A stretch of DNA of 31,460 bases from RZZS01 sp964498755 (GCA_964498755.1 CAZCIB010000025.1:1-31460), one strand, 5' to 3'; positions 16,486 through 24,307 are shown, counted from the first letter of the stretch. The notes: generated by a model from the sequence alone, not told the origin. A program made the numbers and translations.

Positions 16486-16773
16486 ATGTTATTGGCGAAA
16501 AAACTTTTGATTTCCGGGCGCGTTCAGGGCGTCAGCTTCAGGATGTGGACGGTCATGCAGGCAAATGAACTTGGCGTTTCCGGATGGGTCCGGAATTTAA
16601 GGACCGGCGATGTTGAAGCGTTCGTTCAGGGAGAAGAAGAATACGTGCGCAAACTTATTGACCGCTGCCGTCACGGTCCCGCCCTTGCGCAGGTAGACGA
16701 TTTAAAGGTTGAAAACGCAGCGTATGATGAAAATCTGAAGTCCTTCGAGCAAAGAGCAACGCAGCAGGCGTAA
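16486..16773 (+). CDS. acyP: Acylphosphatase
   Basis: Hydrolyses acyl phosphates such as acetyl phosphate and 1,3-bisphosphoglycerate. 95 residues, the normal size. The phosphate-binding loop GRVQGVSFR with its catalytic arginine and the GWVRNL strand with the catalytic asparagine are both present, followed by VEAFVQGEEE. The usual tail motif is replaced by a short polar extension. ATG 16486 has AGGA nine bases upstream. The stop is immediately adjacent to, but does not overlap, the stop of the convergent next gene. Confidence 0.93.
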   Translation: MLLAKKLLISGRVQGVSFRMWTVMQANELGVSGWVRNLRTGDVEAFVQGEEEYVRKLIDRCRHGPALAQVDDLKVENAAYDENLKSFEQRATQQA

Positions 16774-17199
16774 TTAAAAACGGCCCATTTTGCCGCCCCC
16801 GCCTTTCGAGCCGCCGCCTCCCCGACCGCCACCGCTACCGCCAAAACGGTTTAAGTCAACTTTTTCTACGCCGATCTCGCGCGGAGGGTTTTCGCACCTG
16901 AAAGTTTTGCGCTCTTTATTGATCCGGCTGTTGCCTTGTCCGCGCTCCTTGTTAAATGCGCTCTTTTCCAGATCAAACTCGTATTTTTTATGCGATTTGA
17001 CCTCTTTCGCGTTTTTGCGGCTCATATAGACAGACGCTTTTTCATAACCCATGCCCGTCTCTTTTTTCATTGAGATATCGACGCGTCGGTCAGAGCCGCC
17101 GGGCGCAACGCGTATAGCCTTAACTTCGGCCACGCGGGTTTCGCCACCGCCAATATCACGCGTGCCGCCAAGGCCGCTTTTTCCACCATTTCCCAACAT
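16774..17199 (-). CDS. Basic glycine-rich hypothetical protein
   Basis: 141 residues from ATG 17199 (GAGGTG six bases upstream; an earlier in-frame start at 17211 is less likely). I recognise no family. The protein is strongly basic, with no signal peptide or membrane helix. The middle is rich in Lys/Glu/Asn, and the last 20 or so residues are almost entirely Gly, Ser, Lys and Arg, ending KMGRF. The low-complexity tail suggests nucleic-acid binding or disorder, but that is inference. It has a good -10 element upstream. Confidence 0.65.
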   Translation of the reverse strand: MLGNGGKSGLGGTRDIGGGETRVAEVKAIRVAPGGSDRRVDISMKKETGMGYEKASVYMSRKNAKEVKSHKKYEFDLEKSAFNKERGQGNSRINKERKTFRCENPPREIGVEKVDLNRFGGSGGGRGGGGSKGGGGKMGRF

Positions 17200-17234
17200 A
17201 AAACACCTCAAATAACGCTCAGTTATACATATAA

Positions 17235-17240
17235 ATTATA
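17235..17240 (-). promoter_or_regulatory. -10 element for the glycine-rich protein gene
   Basis: A perfect TATAAT on the minus strand 36 bases before the ATG at 17199. The -35 region is not a clear match; the stretch upstream is T-rich. Confidence 0.45.
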
Positions 17241-17295
17241 CGCTTTTTACAAAAAAAATGCTAACGCGCGGACAGAAAAACATAATCTGTAGCGT

Positions 17296-17835
17296 TTATT
17301 CAATTGTTTCCCGGCGCTCCCGCATCCGCCGGAGGAATTCTCCGCGCGGGTTTTCCCCTCCTGAATCAAAACGTTCTCGCGTTTGCCGTGCGTCAAAGCG
17401 TTGACGCATGTTTTGTCCGGCCTTCATAAACTGGGAAGCCATTTTTTTACGCTCTTCGGGAGAAAGTTCCCGGACCATGTCGAGCGTCACGCGGGCGCGC
17501 CCCCGCACGATCTCTCCCTGCGCAGCGGCCATTTCATCGACGGCCCGGTTGAAGGCCTTTTCATCCAGCGTATCTGCGGACAAAATTTCAAACATCCGCG
17601 CACGCGCATTCCGCGCGTCTTTCATCAGAGGACCGAGTTCTCTTTGCCCTTCGCGCAAGGCTGCGCCGACAACCCGGCGGCTTTCCGGCGAGAGCTTTTC
17701 GCGAACTGTTTCATTATCAATGCGCGGCGCGGACCGTAGATTTCCCAGCAACATCCCCCCCAGCGTCCCGATCAGCAGGACGTTAAGCAACACGGAGGTC
17801 GTTAATGCGCGTCTTATCGTTATCTTCAAAGCCAC
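17296..17835 (-). CDS. Membrane-anchored periplasmic protein of the Metal_resist/CnrX-like type
   Basis: 179 residues. A short basic N-terminus and one membrane helix (about 15-33) are followed by an all-helical periplasmic part with SPESRRVVGAALREGQRELGPL, the ARARMFEIL segment and LSPEERKKMASQFM, the pattern of heavy-metal-resistance (CnrX, ZraP, Spy/CpxP-like) helical hairpins. Position after an ECF sigma gene and a small one-helix protein matches CnrX in cnrYXH, where CnrX senses Ni/Co. Unlike CnrX this protein contains no histidine and no cysteine, so the known ligand set is absent and the signal may not be a metal. The start overlaps the previous gene by 10 nt. Confidence 0.75.
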   Translation of the reverse strand: MALKITIRRALTTSVLLNVLLIGTLGGMLLGNLRSAPRIDNETVREKLSPESRRVVGAALREGQRELGPLMKDARNARARMFEILSADTLDEKAFNRAVDEMAAAQGEIVRGRARVTLDMVRELSPEERKKMASQFMKAGQNMRQRFDARQTRERFDSGGENPRGEFLRRMRERRETIE

Positions 17836-18119
17836 GCCCCTTCCGACAGCGGATCATATCCGCCGTAAAAATCGCTCAAAAAAATCATTTCCCGCTCCAT
17901 CGAAATCCCGAAGCCAATCATAAGTCCGATCACCAGACAGGCCGTCAGCGCATATTGCGGATGCGGCAAAACAAAAATATCGCGCATCAACGTCTTGAAC
18001 GTTACCGTACGATCGAGCTTACGGCCCGCCGCGGCAATGATGGGCGTCGCCAGATGCTCAGGAGCCTCAGGCGTTTTGCGTTTTTCCAGAAACAGATCGA
18101 GTCTGTCAAACTCAGACAT
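17826..18119 (-). CDS. Putative anti-sigma factor (small one-helix membrane protein)
   Basis: 97 residues: a cytoplasmic N-terminal part of about 55 residues, one membrane helix (about 56-74, YALTACLVIGLMIGFGISM) and a short periplasmic tail. No sequence family is recognised. The size and topology equal those of CnrY (95 residues), the anti-sigma factor that holds CnrH. The gene overlaps the sigma gene by 8 nt upstream and the Metal_resist-type gene by 10 nt downstream, so all three are translationally coupled. The anti-sigma role is inferred from context and topology, not from a conserved motif. Confidence 0.7.
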   Translation of the reverse strand: MSEFDRLDLFLEKRKTPEAPEHLATPIIAAAGRKLDRTVTFKTLMRDIFVLPHPQYALTACLVIGLMIGFGISMEREMIFLSDFYGGYDPLSEGAWL

Positions 18120-18663
18120 CGTAGCCCTCCTTCAACAAATAATCCCTGACGCCGGCCTTCGCGCGCGACAACAGGGACTCAAGCGCCTTGACGCCAACGC
18201 CAAGCGCACCCGCCGCATCGCGCTGGCTCATGTCTTCATAGAAACAAAGGTTCAGCGCGGCGCGCTGGCGTTCCGGCAAAGCCTGAATGGCTCTCTCCAG
18301 CGCGGCCTGTTCATCCGTAAACCTGGCGTCGCGTTGCGCGTCGAAAGGCAAATATCTCTCGTCCGGCAAGCCCCCGGGCGCGGTAAATTTTTTCCGGCGC
18401 AAATGATCCGTGCAAAGATTCATGACTACGCGCGTCATCCACGTCGTAAATTTTGCGCCCTGCCCCGGCCTCCAGCTTTGCGGCTTGTCCCAGAGTTTGA
18501 GAAAGGCTTCCTGCGTAATCTCTTCCGCCACGGCTTCCTCCCCGGTCATACGCCACGCCTGAATGAAAAAGCGTTTGCTATGGCGCTTGACGAGGATGGA
18601 GAACGCCTGATGATCGTGCGCCTTGATACGCGGGAGCAAAGCTTCATCATCCGCATCCTCCAT
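18112..18663 (-). CDS. ECF-type RNA polymerase sigma factor
   Basis: 183 residues. Region 2 is visible as AFSILVKRHSKRFFIQAWRM, then EEITQEAFLKLWDKP and the -10 recognition stretch FTTWMTRVVMNLCTDHLRRKK. Region 4 follows as ALPERQRAALNLCFYEDMSQRDAAGALGVGVKALESLLSRAK (quoted in part). No extra C-terminal domain. Controls transcription of a stress regulon, probably including its own operon. Start ATG 18663 lacks a strong ribosome site and lies 27 nt after the EF-hand gene. Confidence 0.93.
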   Translation of the reverse strand: MEDADDEALLPRIKAHDHQAFSILVKRHSKRFFIQAWRMTGEEAVAEEITQEAFLKLWDKPQSWRPGQGAKFTTWMTRVVMNLCTDHLRRKKFTAPGGLPDERYLPFDAQRDARFTDEQAALERAIQALPERQRAALNLCFYEDMSQRDAAGALGVGVKALESLLSRAKAGVRDYLLKEGYDV

Positions 18664-18690
18664 TGCCCGTCATCCACCACTTTCACGGCT

Positions 18691-19041
18691 CTATTCCTGA
18701 GCGGCATTGTCCCCGCTGCCGGTTTCGCTCTTGCGTTTTTCGCGGCGTTCCTGCATCTTCCCGCGCATTTTTTCACGCATGGACTTGTGAAACGCCGCCG
18801 CCTCATATTTGGTTAAAACGCCGTCGCCATCAACATCCATCTTCGCAAAACGCTCGGAAGCCTGCGCCAGAAATTCGGCCTGACTTACGGAACCATCGCC
18901 GTTTTCGTCCAGCTTCTCATACATTTTTCCGCCCGCCCCGGCCTTATCCGGACCGCCATATGCGCCTTCCGCAAAGGCGGCAGGAGTCATCAGGCACATA
19001 AACGCCGCAAGCGTTCCCGTTAAAAGCTCCTTCTTCAACAT
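18691..19041 (-). CDS. Secreted EF-hand calcium-binding protein
   Basis: 116 residues from ATG 19041 (AGGAG eight bases upstream; the frame is open to 19068). A signal peptide (about 1-24, ending PAAFAEG) is followed by two canonical EF-hand loops, DENGDGSVSQAE and DVDGDGVLTKYE, each with the 1-3-5-12 ligand pattern. A highly charged Lys/Arg/Glu tail follows. It should be periplasmic and bind Ca2+. It is the first gene before the ECF sigma factor, so it may be a target or a sensor of that system; which of these is not shown by the sequence. Confidence 0.88.
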   Translation of the reverse strand: MLKKELLTGTLAAFMCLMTPAAFAEGAYGGPDKAGAGGKMYEKLDENGDGSVSQAEFLAQASERFAKMDVDGDGVLTKYEAAAFHKSMREKMRGKMQERREKRKSETGSGDNAAQE

Positions 19042-19163
19042 TGTTACGTCTCCTTTTTGTCTATTCATAATTATTAAACGAACAGACTGAAGAAACCCTC
19101 CGAAAAAAAAAGGAAAAAAGACGTTATTCCCGGCAAGTGAGCCGCAGAAGCAGGCTTGCGCGT

Positions 19164-20054
19164 CTACATAGGCGCGACGTCAAGGAAAACGCGGTGACTC
19201 GGATATGTGCTGTTGGGCTGGAGCTGATCGGCGAACAACACGCGGGCGGGCTTTCTGAGTTGCAGCGTCAGGCGGCTGCCCTGCCCGGGGACCTCCTGAA
19301 CCGTGTAGCCGCTAAACAGTTCGGATTTGTTGAGCGTGCCGCGGGAAGGCCCCTGCCAGCCGGCGTCGGGCAGCATGACCGATAAAACGCCTTGCCGGTT
19401 GTCAATGTCGTAGGTATAGCCTGCAGATTCGCTCAGGTCGAGGACAATCCGGGTTTTATTGGGATAATCGCCAAAGCGGATATTCCGGACATTCGCGCTG
19501 TAGGCCATTTGCCGGGAATCCGCCGTCACGGGGCGCGGATAGGACGGCTGCCGCGTCGCGAAACCCGCATTATCGCGCATAGCGGGCTGAGGGGACTGGC
19601 TCGGCTGCATCTGACCTGTTCCGACCGTCTGGGCGGCCATCGCCGCGTTACGCTCCTCGATCAACTGGCGCAAGGCGGGAATAACGTCGTTCATCTCGGC
19701 GCGCAGCGCCTGAACTTCATTGCCCATTTTGGTAAGCTGACCTTCAACCGTGGCAAGGCGCTTTTCCGGATCGCCCTTGAAAATCGCGCGCTTGGCGGTC
19801 TCCGGCGTCTTTCCGTCGCGCGGCTGCGGCACGCCCTGCGTCCAGTCCGGGTCTTCGGGCTGTTGCGGGAATGCGTTCGCTTCCGTTCCGGGCGGCGGCG
19901 CGTCGTAAAAGTAAAAAGTTTCCTCGTCCCGGACCTCTTCGCCCATCAGCCAGTCCGCCCATTCGCGCGGCAAAAGCGAGCAGCCGCTCAGCAACGCCGC
20001 CGCCGAGGCGCAAAGCACAAGTGTTTTCAGGGAAGAGGATGTTTTATGAACCAT
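19164..20054 (-). CDS. AMIN-domain lipoprotein
   Basis: 296 residues. The signal peptide ends in lipobox LLSGC (Cys25). Next comes an acidic Pro-rich region, a coiled-coil segment (about 95-135, KRLATVEGQLTKMGNEVQAL), a Gln/Pro-rich linker, and a C-terminal AMIN domain (about 185-295). The AMIN domain is recognised from VRNIRFGDYPNKTRIVLDLSES and RGTLNKSELFSGYTV. AMIN domains bind peptidoglycan or target amidases and secretins to the septum or envelope. No amidase catalytic domain is attached. It follows the WecA-like gene on the same strand. Confidence 0.82.
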   Translation of the reverse strand: MVHKTSSSLKTLVLCASAAALLSGCSLLPREWADWLMGEEVRDEETFYFYDAPPPGTEANAFPQQPEDPDWTQGVPQPRDGKTPETAKRAIFKGDPEKRLATVEGQLTKMGNEVQALRAEMNDVIPALRQLIEERNAAMAAQTVGTGQMQPSQSPQPAMRDNAGFATRQPSYPRPVTADSRQMAYSANVRNIRFGDYPNKTRIVLDLSESAGYTYDIDNRQGVLSVMLPDAGWQGPSRGTLNKSELFSGYTVQEVPGQGSRLTLQLRKPARVLFADQLQPNSTYPSHRVFLDVAPM

Positions 20055-20058
20055 GATC

Positions 20059-20091
20059 TCGTGAACACGAAGAAAGCTATTACACTGTAAT
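20059..20091. promoter_or_regulatory. Two small palindromes upstream of the AMIN lipoprotein gene
   Basis: TCGTG-AA-CACGA (20059-20070) lies directly before the ATG at 20054 and could fold over the ribosome site. ATTAC-ACT-GTAAT (20079-20091) lies near a possible start of transcription; TTGACC and TACCAT spaced 18 bases lie further upstream on the minus strand. Operator function is a guess. Confidence 0.3.
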
Positions 20092-20164
20092 GGTAGAGAC
20101 GAGTTCCGCGCACGGTCAACAACTCACAGACTCATACCTGCACTTGTCCACAAGGGCTTGTGAA

Positions 20165-21247
20165 TTATTCGCTTTTTTTGCCAAGCCGGACAGCTGCCAG
20201 AAATGCAATAAACTTTTCCGAACGCACGGTTATGCATGTATGCAGAGCCAGCAACAGTATCCACAAATATGTGAGGACGTATTCGGGAATTCCAATCAAT
20301 ATCCCGCCATAGCCGATCAAGCCAAGCGCATAGCCGATCAGAAGAATAGCGAATGTTGAGTGACCTACCGGAAACCCCGCATGCACAAAATGATGGTGAA
20401 AATGCCTGCGGTCGGCGCTGAAAGGATGACGCCCTTTCGCCATGCGGAGGACAAAAAGCCCGAACGCGTCGATCACGGGAATGGCGACGATCCACGCCAC
20501 CGAAATCGGCGCGAGAACGGCCCCCTCTCCCTGGGACATATGGATGCAATACCACGCAAGGATGAGCCCGAGCGCCATGCTTCCGGAATCTCCGAGAAAA
20601 ACCTTGGCGCGTTTGTTGACCGGAGAGCGCATGTTATAAAACAGAAACCCCGCCAGCGCGCCCATAAGCATGGCAAGGAATGGCAGCGACTCGCCATTGC
20701 CCGTCGTGCCCGAAGCAATGCCGAGCCAGAGCAGGATAATAAAGCTTTTACCGCCCGCAAGGCCGTCCAGACCGTCAATCATATTGATTGCGTTGATCAA
20801 AAGCATGACGCAGAAGACAGTGAACGGAACGGCGAACAACCCCATCCAGACTGTGCCAAATCCCAGAAAATTTCCTAAAGTCTCAATAACCGCGCCGCCG
20901 GGCAAAACCACAAGAATCGCAGCGACGAACTGGATAAAAAACTTGAGCGAGGCTCGGATATCCCGGCAGTCATCCAGCGCGCCTGTCAAGAGCAGCAGCA
21001 AAACGCCGGCGAACAGTGGCCATTGCGCAGCTATATCCATACCGCCAAAAAGGGAGAGCAAAAGAAAAACCGGCAAAATCACCAGACCGCCAATCGGCGG
21101 CGTACCGTCTTCGTGGTCCTTGCGCCCGCCGGGCAGGTCCACAAAGCCGCGATCAATGGCAAAACGCCGCATGACCGGCATCAACATGAGAACGGCTATG
21201 AATGCGATAACGGCTAGATTAGCCAGAAAGAAAAGGTTTACGTCCAT
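20165..21247 (-). CDS. Undecaprenyl-phosphate glycosyl-1-phosphate transferase (WecA/MraY superfamily)
   Basis: 360 residues, polytopic membrane protein. Transfers a sugar-1-phosphate (GlcNAc-1-P in WecA) onto undecaprenyl phosphate, the first step of O-antigen, enterobacterial common antigen or teichoic-type glycan assembly. The aspartates of the active site are visible: the DD pair near 92-93, NMIDGLDGLAGG at 155-166, FLGDSGSMALG at 218-227, and the cytoplasmic loop HFHHHF at 282-287. MraY itself is unlikely because the pentapeptide-specific motifs are absent and the gene is not in the mur cluster. No other O-antigen genes are adjacent. Confidence 0.92.
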   Translation of the reverse strand: MDVNLFFLANLAVIAFIAVLMLMPVMRRFAIDRGFVDLPGGRKDHEDGTPPIGGLVILPVFLLLSLFGGMDIAAQWPLFAGVLLLLLTGALDDCRDIRASLKFFIQFVAAILVVLPGGAVIETLGNFLGFGTVWMGLFAVPFTVFCVMLLINAINMIDGLDGLAGGKSFIILLWLGIASGTTGNGESLPFLAMLMGALAGFLFYNMRSPVNKRAKVFLGDSGSMALGLILAWYCIHMSQGEGAVLAPISVAWIVAIPVIDAFGLFVLRMAKGRHPFSADRRHFHHHFVHAGFPVGHSTFAILLIGYALGLIGYGGILIGIPEYVLTYLWILLLALHTCITVRSEKFIAFLAAVRLGKKSE

Positions 21248-21318
21248 GATGCCGTCAGCATAGCAGCATCTTCACAAAAAACGACACGGCATTTGCACTG
21301 ATATCGACAGCTTCTGCG

Positions 21319-21525
21319 TTAAATATTAAACGTCACGCCAGTATGGACGCTCAAATGCGATGACAATCCCTGCGTGAAAATATGGTCCATTCCATCGCCG
21401 ACGACCGAAACTCCGAGAATAAGAACAGCCCCCATGGCGCCGGCTAGAAAAGCGTATTCCACAACGGTTACGCCGCTCTGATCCGAACAAAACCCTTTAA
21501 ACTTTGCGTAAATTTTTTCGAACAT
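21319..21525 (-). CDS. Flp/Fap-type pilin, orphan
   Basis: 68 residues. The leader ends at Gly18, followed by the exact Flp prepilin pattern: cleavage site G-VTVVEY with Glu at +5 and Tyr at +6, then a hydrophobic helix (AFLAGAMGAVLILGVSVVG). Type IVb pilins of this kind build Tad pili for adhesion. No tad or cpa genes are in the window, so the assembly machinery must be elsewhere. Ribosome site AGGA lies 11 bases before ATG 21525; a perfect AAGGAGG further upstream is not correctly spaced for this start. Confidence 0.88.
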   Translation of the reverse strand: MFEKIYAKFKGFCSDQSGVTVVEYAFLAGAMGAVLILGVSVVGDGMDHIFTQGLSSHLSVHTGVTFNI

Positions 21526-21630
21526 TTATCTAAAATCCTATCTATTTCCACCCTCCTTAGTATCAGGTATGATTCTTAACAGAATATTAAGATTTCTTTT
21601 TTCGCCAAGGATTTGCGATTATCTTTCGTC

Positions 21631-21648
21631 TAACTATACGAATAGTTA
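21631..21648. promoter_or_regulatory. Inverted repeat abutting the start of the second ECF sigma gene
   Basis: TAACTAT (21631-21637) / ATAGTTA (21642-21648) with a 4-nt spacer ends one base before the ATG at 21650. No Shine-Dalgarno sequence is present there, so the site may be an operator or an mRNA hairpin controlling translation. Confidence 0.45.
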
Positions 21649-21649
21649 T

Positions 21650-22183
21650 ATGGAACAAAAACAGGATAAGGAATTGATCAGGCGCGCGAGCGAAGGCGAT
21701 GAAAAAGCCTTCGAAGCCTTGGTTAATGCGCATTACGAGATGATATACGCGATTGCATTTAAATGGGTTCGCAACCGCGCCGATGCGGAGGATATCGCGC
21801 AGAACGCCTGCATCAAGCTGGCGCGCGCGATCCATACGTTTAAAAACGAGGCCCTCTTTACGACGTGGCTTTACCGGATCGTCATCAACTGCGCCAAGGA
21901 CTACCAGAGACAGGCGGGGCGAATCAGAGCCTACGAGTCTGATGACGCGAGCGACGGGCAGCCTGCGGCAAACGACTCGCCCGAAAAGCATTTATACGCC
22001 AAAGACATGCTGGACTCGGTCTACGCGTTGCCGGACAAGGAACGCGACGCGATCCTTCTGGTTTTCGGCGAAGAGATGACGCACGGCGCGGCGGCGCAGA
22101 TACTGGGCGTTTCGGAAGTCACGGTCTCGTGGCGCATCCACAACGCCCGCAAGCGGCTCCGGAAAAAGATGGAGGCTCTATAG
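21650..22183 (+). CDS. ECF-type RNA polymerase sigma factor (with YfbK-like partner)
   Basis: 177 residues from ATG 21650; an open frame continues upstream to 21569, but its first 27 residues do not look like sigma sequence. Region 2 (AFEALVNAHYEMIYAIAFKWVRNRADAEDIAQNACIKLARAI, in part) and region 4 (LPDKERDAILLVFGEEMTHGAAAQILGVSEVTVSWRI, in part) are clear. The stop is 2 nt before the next gene, which encodes a membrane protein with an anti-sigma-like N-terminus. The two are one operon closed by a terminator at 24308. It is divergent from the Flp pilin gene. Confidence 0.93.
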   Translation: MEQKQDKELIRRASEGDEKAFEALVNAHYEMIYAIAFKWVRNRADAEDIAQNACIKLARAIHTFKNEALFTTWLYRIVINCAKDYQRQAGRIRAYESDDASDGQPAANDSPEKHLYAKDMLDSVYALPDKERDAILLVFGEEMTHGAAAQILGVSEVTVSWRIHNARKRLRKKMEAL

Positions 22184-22185
22184 AT

Positions 22186-24276
22186 ATGGATGACCACGAT
22201 CTGAAAAACCTGCTGAAAAACGTCAAGGCCGCGCCGCCGGGCGAGAACGCGCGCAAGCGCGCCGTCAATCTCTCTATGGCCGAATTCAAAAGCGCAAAAA
22301 AAGAATCTGAAAATAATTTCCAAGGAAACGAGTCTCCTGCGCGTCATAAGGACGAACATCCACGCAAATTATGGAGACGAGACATGAAAATCAGGAAATT
22401 ATACGGCGGTCTGGCCACGGCGGCGGTTGTCGTTCTGGTCGCGGCTGTGAGCTTTCAACAGTTGCAAGAACCTCTAAACCCTACGAAATCAACTGATAAA
22501 AGCGAATTTTCGACGATTGCGGCAAATCAGATATCCAGTGTCGACAGCTTGCCCGGACTCATACCTGGCGCAAAAACAATTGGAAAAATGCTTAAAGGCA
22601 AAGATGAAAAGGTCGCTGCGGTAGAGCTTACACAAAAAGACTTTGCCCCTGCCTCGCCCATGCAAAACCGCACCATGGCCATGAGCGACTCTTTTGTGCC
22701 CGGCCCGGACGTCATGCCGCAGCCCGGCTATCAGGACGTCGGTCGTGACAAGTTCGAAGATTTTGAGGAAAACCCGGTCAAGCTCGTCAGCGAGGAACCG
22801 GTTTCCACGTTCTCCGCCGACGTCGATACGGCTTCTTACGCTTTCATCCGCCGCCAGATCAATAACGGCGTATTGCCGCAGAAAGACGCGGTGCGCATCG
22901 AGGAGATGATCAACTACTTCGATTACGACTATCCTTTGCCGGAAACGCACGAGCAGCCGTTCAAACCCACTGTGACCGTGACGCCCTCGCCCTGGGCGGA
23001 AGGGCGCAAGCTCATTCATATCGGCATTAAAGGCTATGACGTCGAGCCCGAGCAAGTCGTGCGCACGGACCCTAACAACCCGGATAATGTCCGCATTGAA
23101 CTTGTGAAACCGCGCACAAACCTTGTTTTCCTGCTCGACGTGTCCGGCTCGATGAACGCGCAAGACAAGCTGCCGCTGCTGAAAAATTCTTTCAAGCTTC
23201 TGCTTGATACGCTGGGGCCGGAAGATACGGTCGCGATCGTCACCTATGCGGGCCGCGCCGGAACGGTTCTGGAGCCGACAAAAGCGTCCGAAAAAAACAA
23301 GATCGTCAACGCGCTTGAAAATCTGAACGCGGGCGGGTCAACGGCGGGCGCGGAAGGCATAAGACAGGCCTATAACCTCGCGGAAAGCGTCTATGACGAA
23401 GACGCCGTCAACCGTGTTATTCTGGCCACGGACGGCGATTTCAACGTCGGCATCACGAACCGTGAAGAGCTTAAGGACTTTATCGAGCGCAAACGCGAGT
23501 CCGGCATTTTCCTTTCGGTCCTTGGTTTCGGGCAGGGCAATCTGAACGATCATATGATGCAGACCCTCGCCCAGAACGGCAACGGCGTCGCCGCCTATAT
23601 CGACACGCTGAACGAGGCGCGGAAAGTTCTGGTCGAGGAAGCCATCTCAACGCTTTTCCCCATTGCAAAGGACGTGAAATTCCAGATCGAGTTTAACCCG
23701 GACACGGTCGCGGAATACCGGCTGATCGGTTATGAAACGCGCGCCCTCAACCGCGAGGACTTTAACAACGACGCTGTCGATGCGGGCGATATAGGCGCAG
23801 GCCATACCGTGACGGCGATCTATGAAATCACGCCGAAGGGCGGCCCGCGCACGGTCGACGAGAGCCGCTATGATCAGGCTGAGCAAACGGCAAATGAAAC
23901 GGACTTCGGCGACGAATACGCGTATCTTAAAATCCGCTACAAGCTTCCCGATGAAGATACGTCAAAGCTGATCACCACGCCGGTCTCAAAGGAAGATGAA
24001 GCCGATACGCTCGATCCTGTCGCCTGCATGGCCCTGCCCCCGGCCTGCCCGCGCACGGCCCCGAACGACGTGCGCTTTTCCGTCGCCGTCGCAGCTTTCG
24101 GGCAGTTGCTCAAGGGCGGAAAATATACGGGCGATTTCACCTATGACGACGTGATAGCTCTGGCGCAGGAAGCCAAAGGAGACGATCCGTTCGGTCTTCG
24201 CGCGGAGTTCATAAACCTCGTGCGCCTCGCCAAATCCGCGGGCGCCATGGAGAAAAACGCGCCCGCGCGCAGATGA
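22186..24276 (+). CDS. YfbK-like von Willebrand factor A protein with anti-sigma-like N-terminus
   Basis: 696 residues from ATG 22186. Residues 1-66 are cytoplasmic and charged (DDHDLKNLLKNVKAAPPGENARKRAVNLSMAEF, in part). A membrane helix follows (about 73-91), then a periplasmic part with the YfbK N-domain (FSADVDTASYAFIRRQIN), a VWA domain whose MIDAS DVSGSM begins at Asp318, LATDGDFNVG, and the C-terminal DUF3520-type region. The position directly after an ECF sigma gene suggests the first 66 residues bind that sigma. An in-frame ATG at 22384 with GGAG seven bases upstream could give a second, shorter product lacking them. Confidence 0.88.
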   Translation: MDDHDLKNLLKNVKAAPPGENARKRAVNLSMAEFKSAKKESENNFQGNESPARHKDEHPRKLWRRDMKIRKLYGGLATAAVVVLVAAVSFQQLQEPLNPTKSTDKSEFSTIAANQISSVDSLPGLIPGAKTIGKMLKGKDEKVAAVELTQKDFAPASPMQNRTMAMSDSFVPGPDVMPQPGYQDVGRDKFEDFEENPVKLVSEEPVSTFSADVDTASYAFIRRQINNGVLPQKDAVRIEEMINYFDYDYPLPETHEQPFKPTVTVTPSPWAEGRKLIHIGIKGYDVEPEQVVRTDPNNPDNVRIELVKPRTNLVFLLDVSGSMNAQDKLPLLKNSFKLLLDTLGPEDTVAIVTYAGRAGTVLEPTKASEKNKIVNALENLNAGGSTAGAEGIRQAYNLAESVYDEDAVNRVILATDGDFNVGITNREELKDFIERKRESGIFLSVLGFGQGNLNDHMMQTLAQNGNGVAAYIDTLNEARKVLVEEAISTLFPIAKDVKFQIEFNPDTVAEYRLIGYETRALNREDFNNDAVDAGDIGAGHTVTAIYEITPKGGPRTVDESRYDQAEQTANETDFGDEYAYLKIRYKLPDEDTSKLITTPVSKEDEADTLDPVACMALPPACPRTAPNDVRFSVAVAAFGQLLKGGKYTGDFTYDDVIALAQEAKGDDPFGLRAEFINLVRLAKSAGAMEKNAPARR

Positions 24277-24307
24277 GCGCTTTTCGCATAAAAACCCTGA
24301 AATGAAT

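Noticed and set aside
19123..19131. GGGAATAAC on the minus strand as an ECF -35 element for the EF-hand/sigma operon
   Set aside because: No matching -10 at 15-18 bases; the downstream stretch is a poly-T/poly-A run, so the match is too weak to claim.
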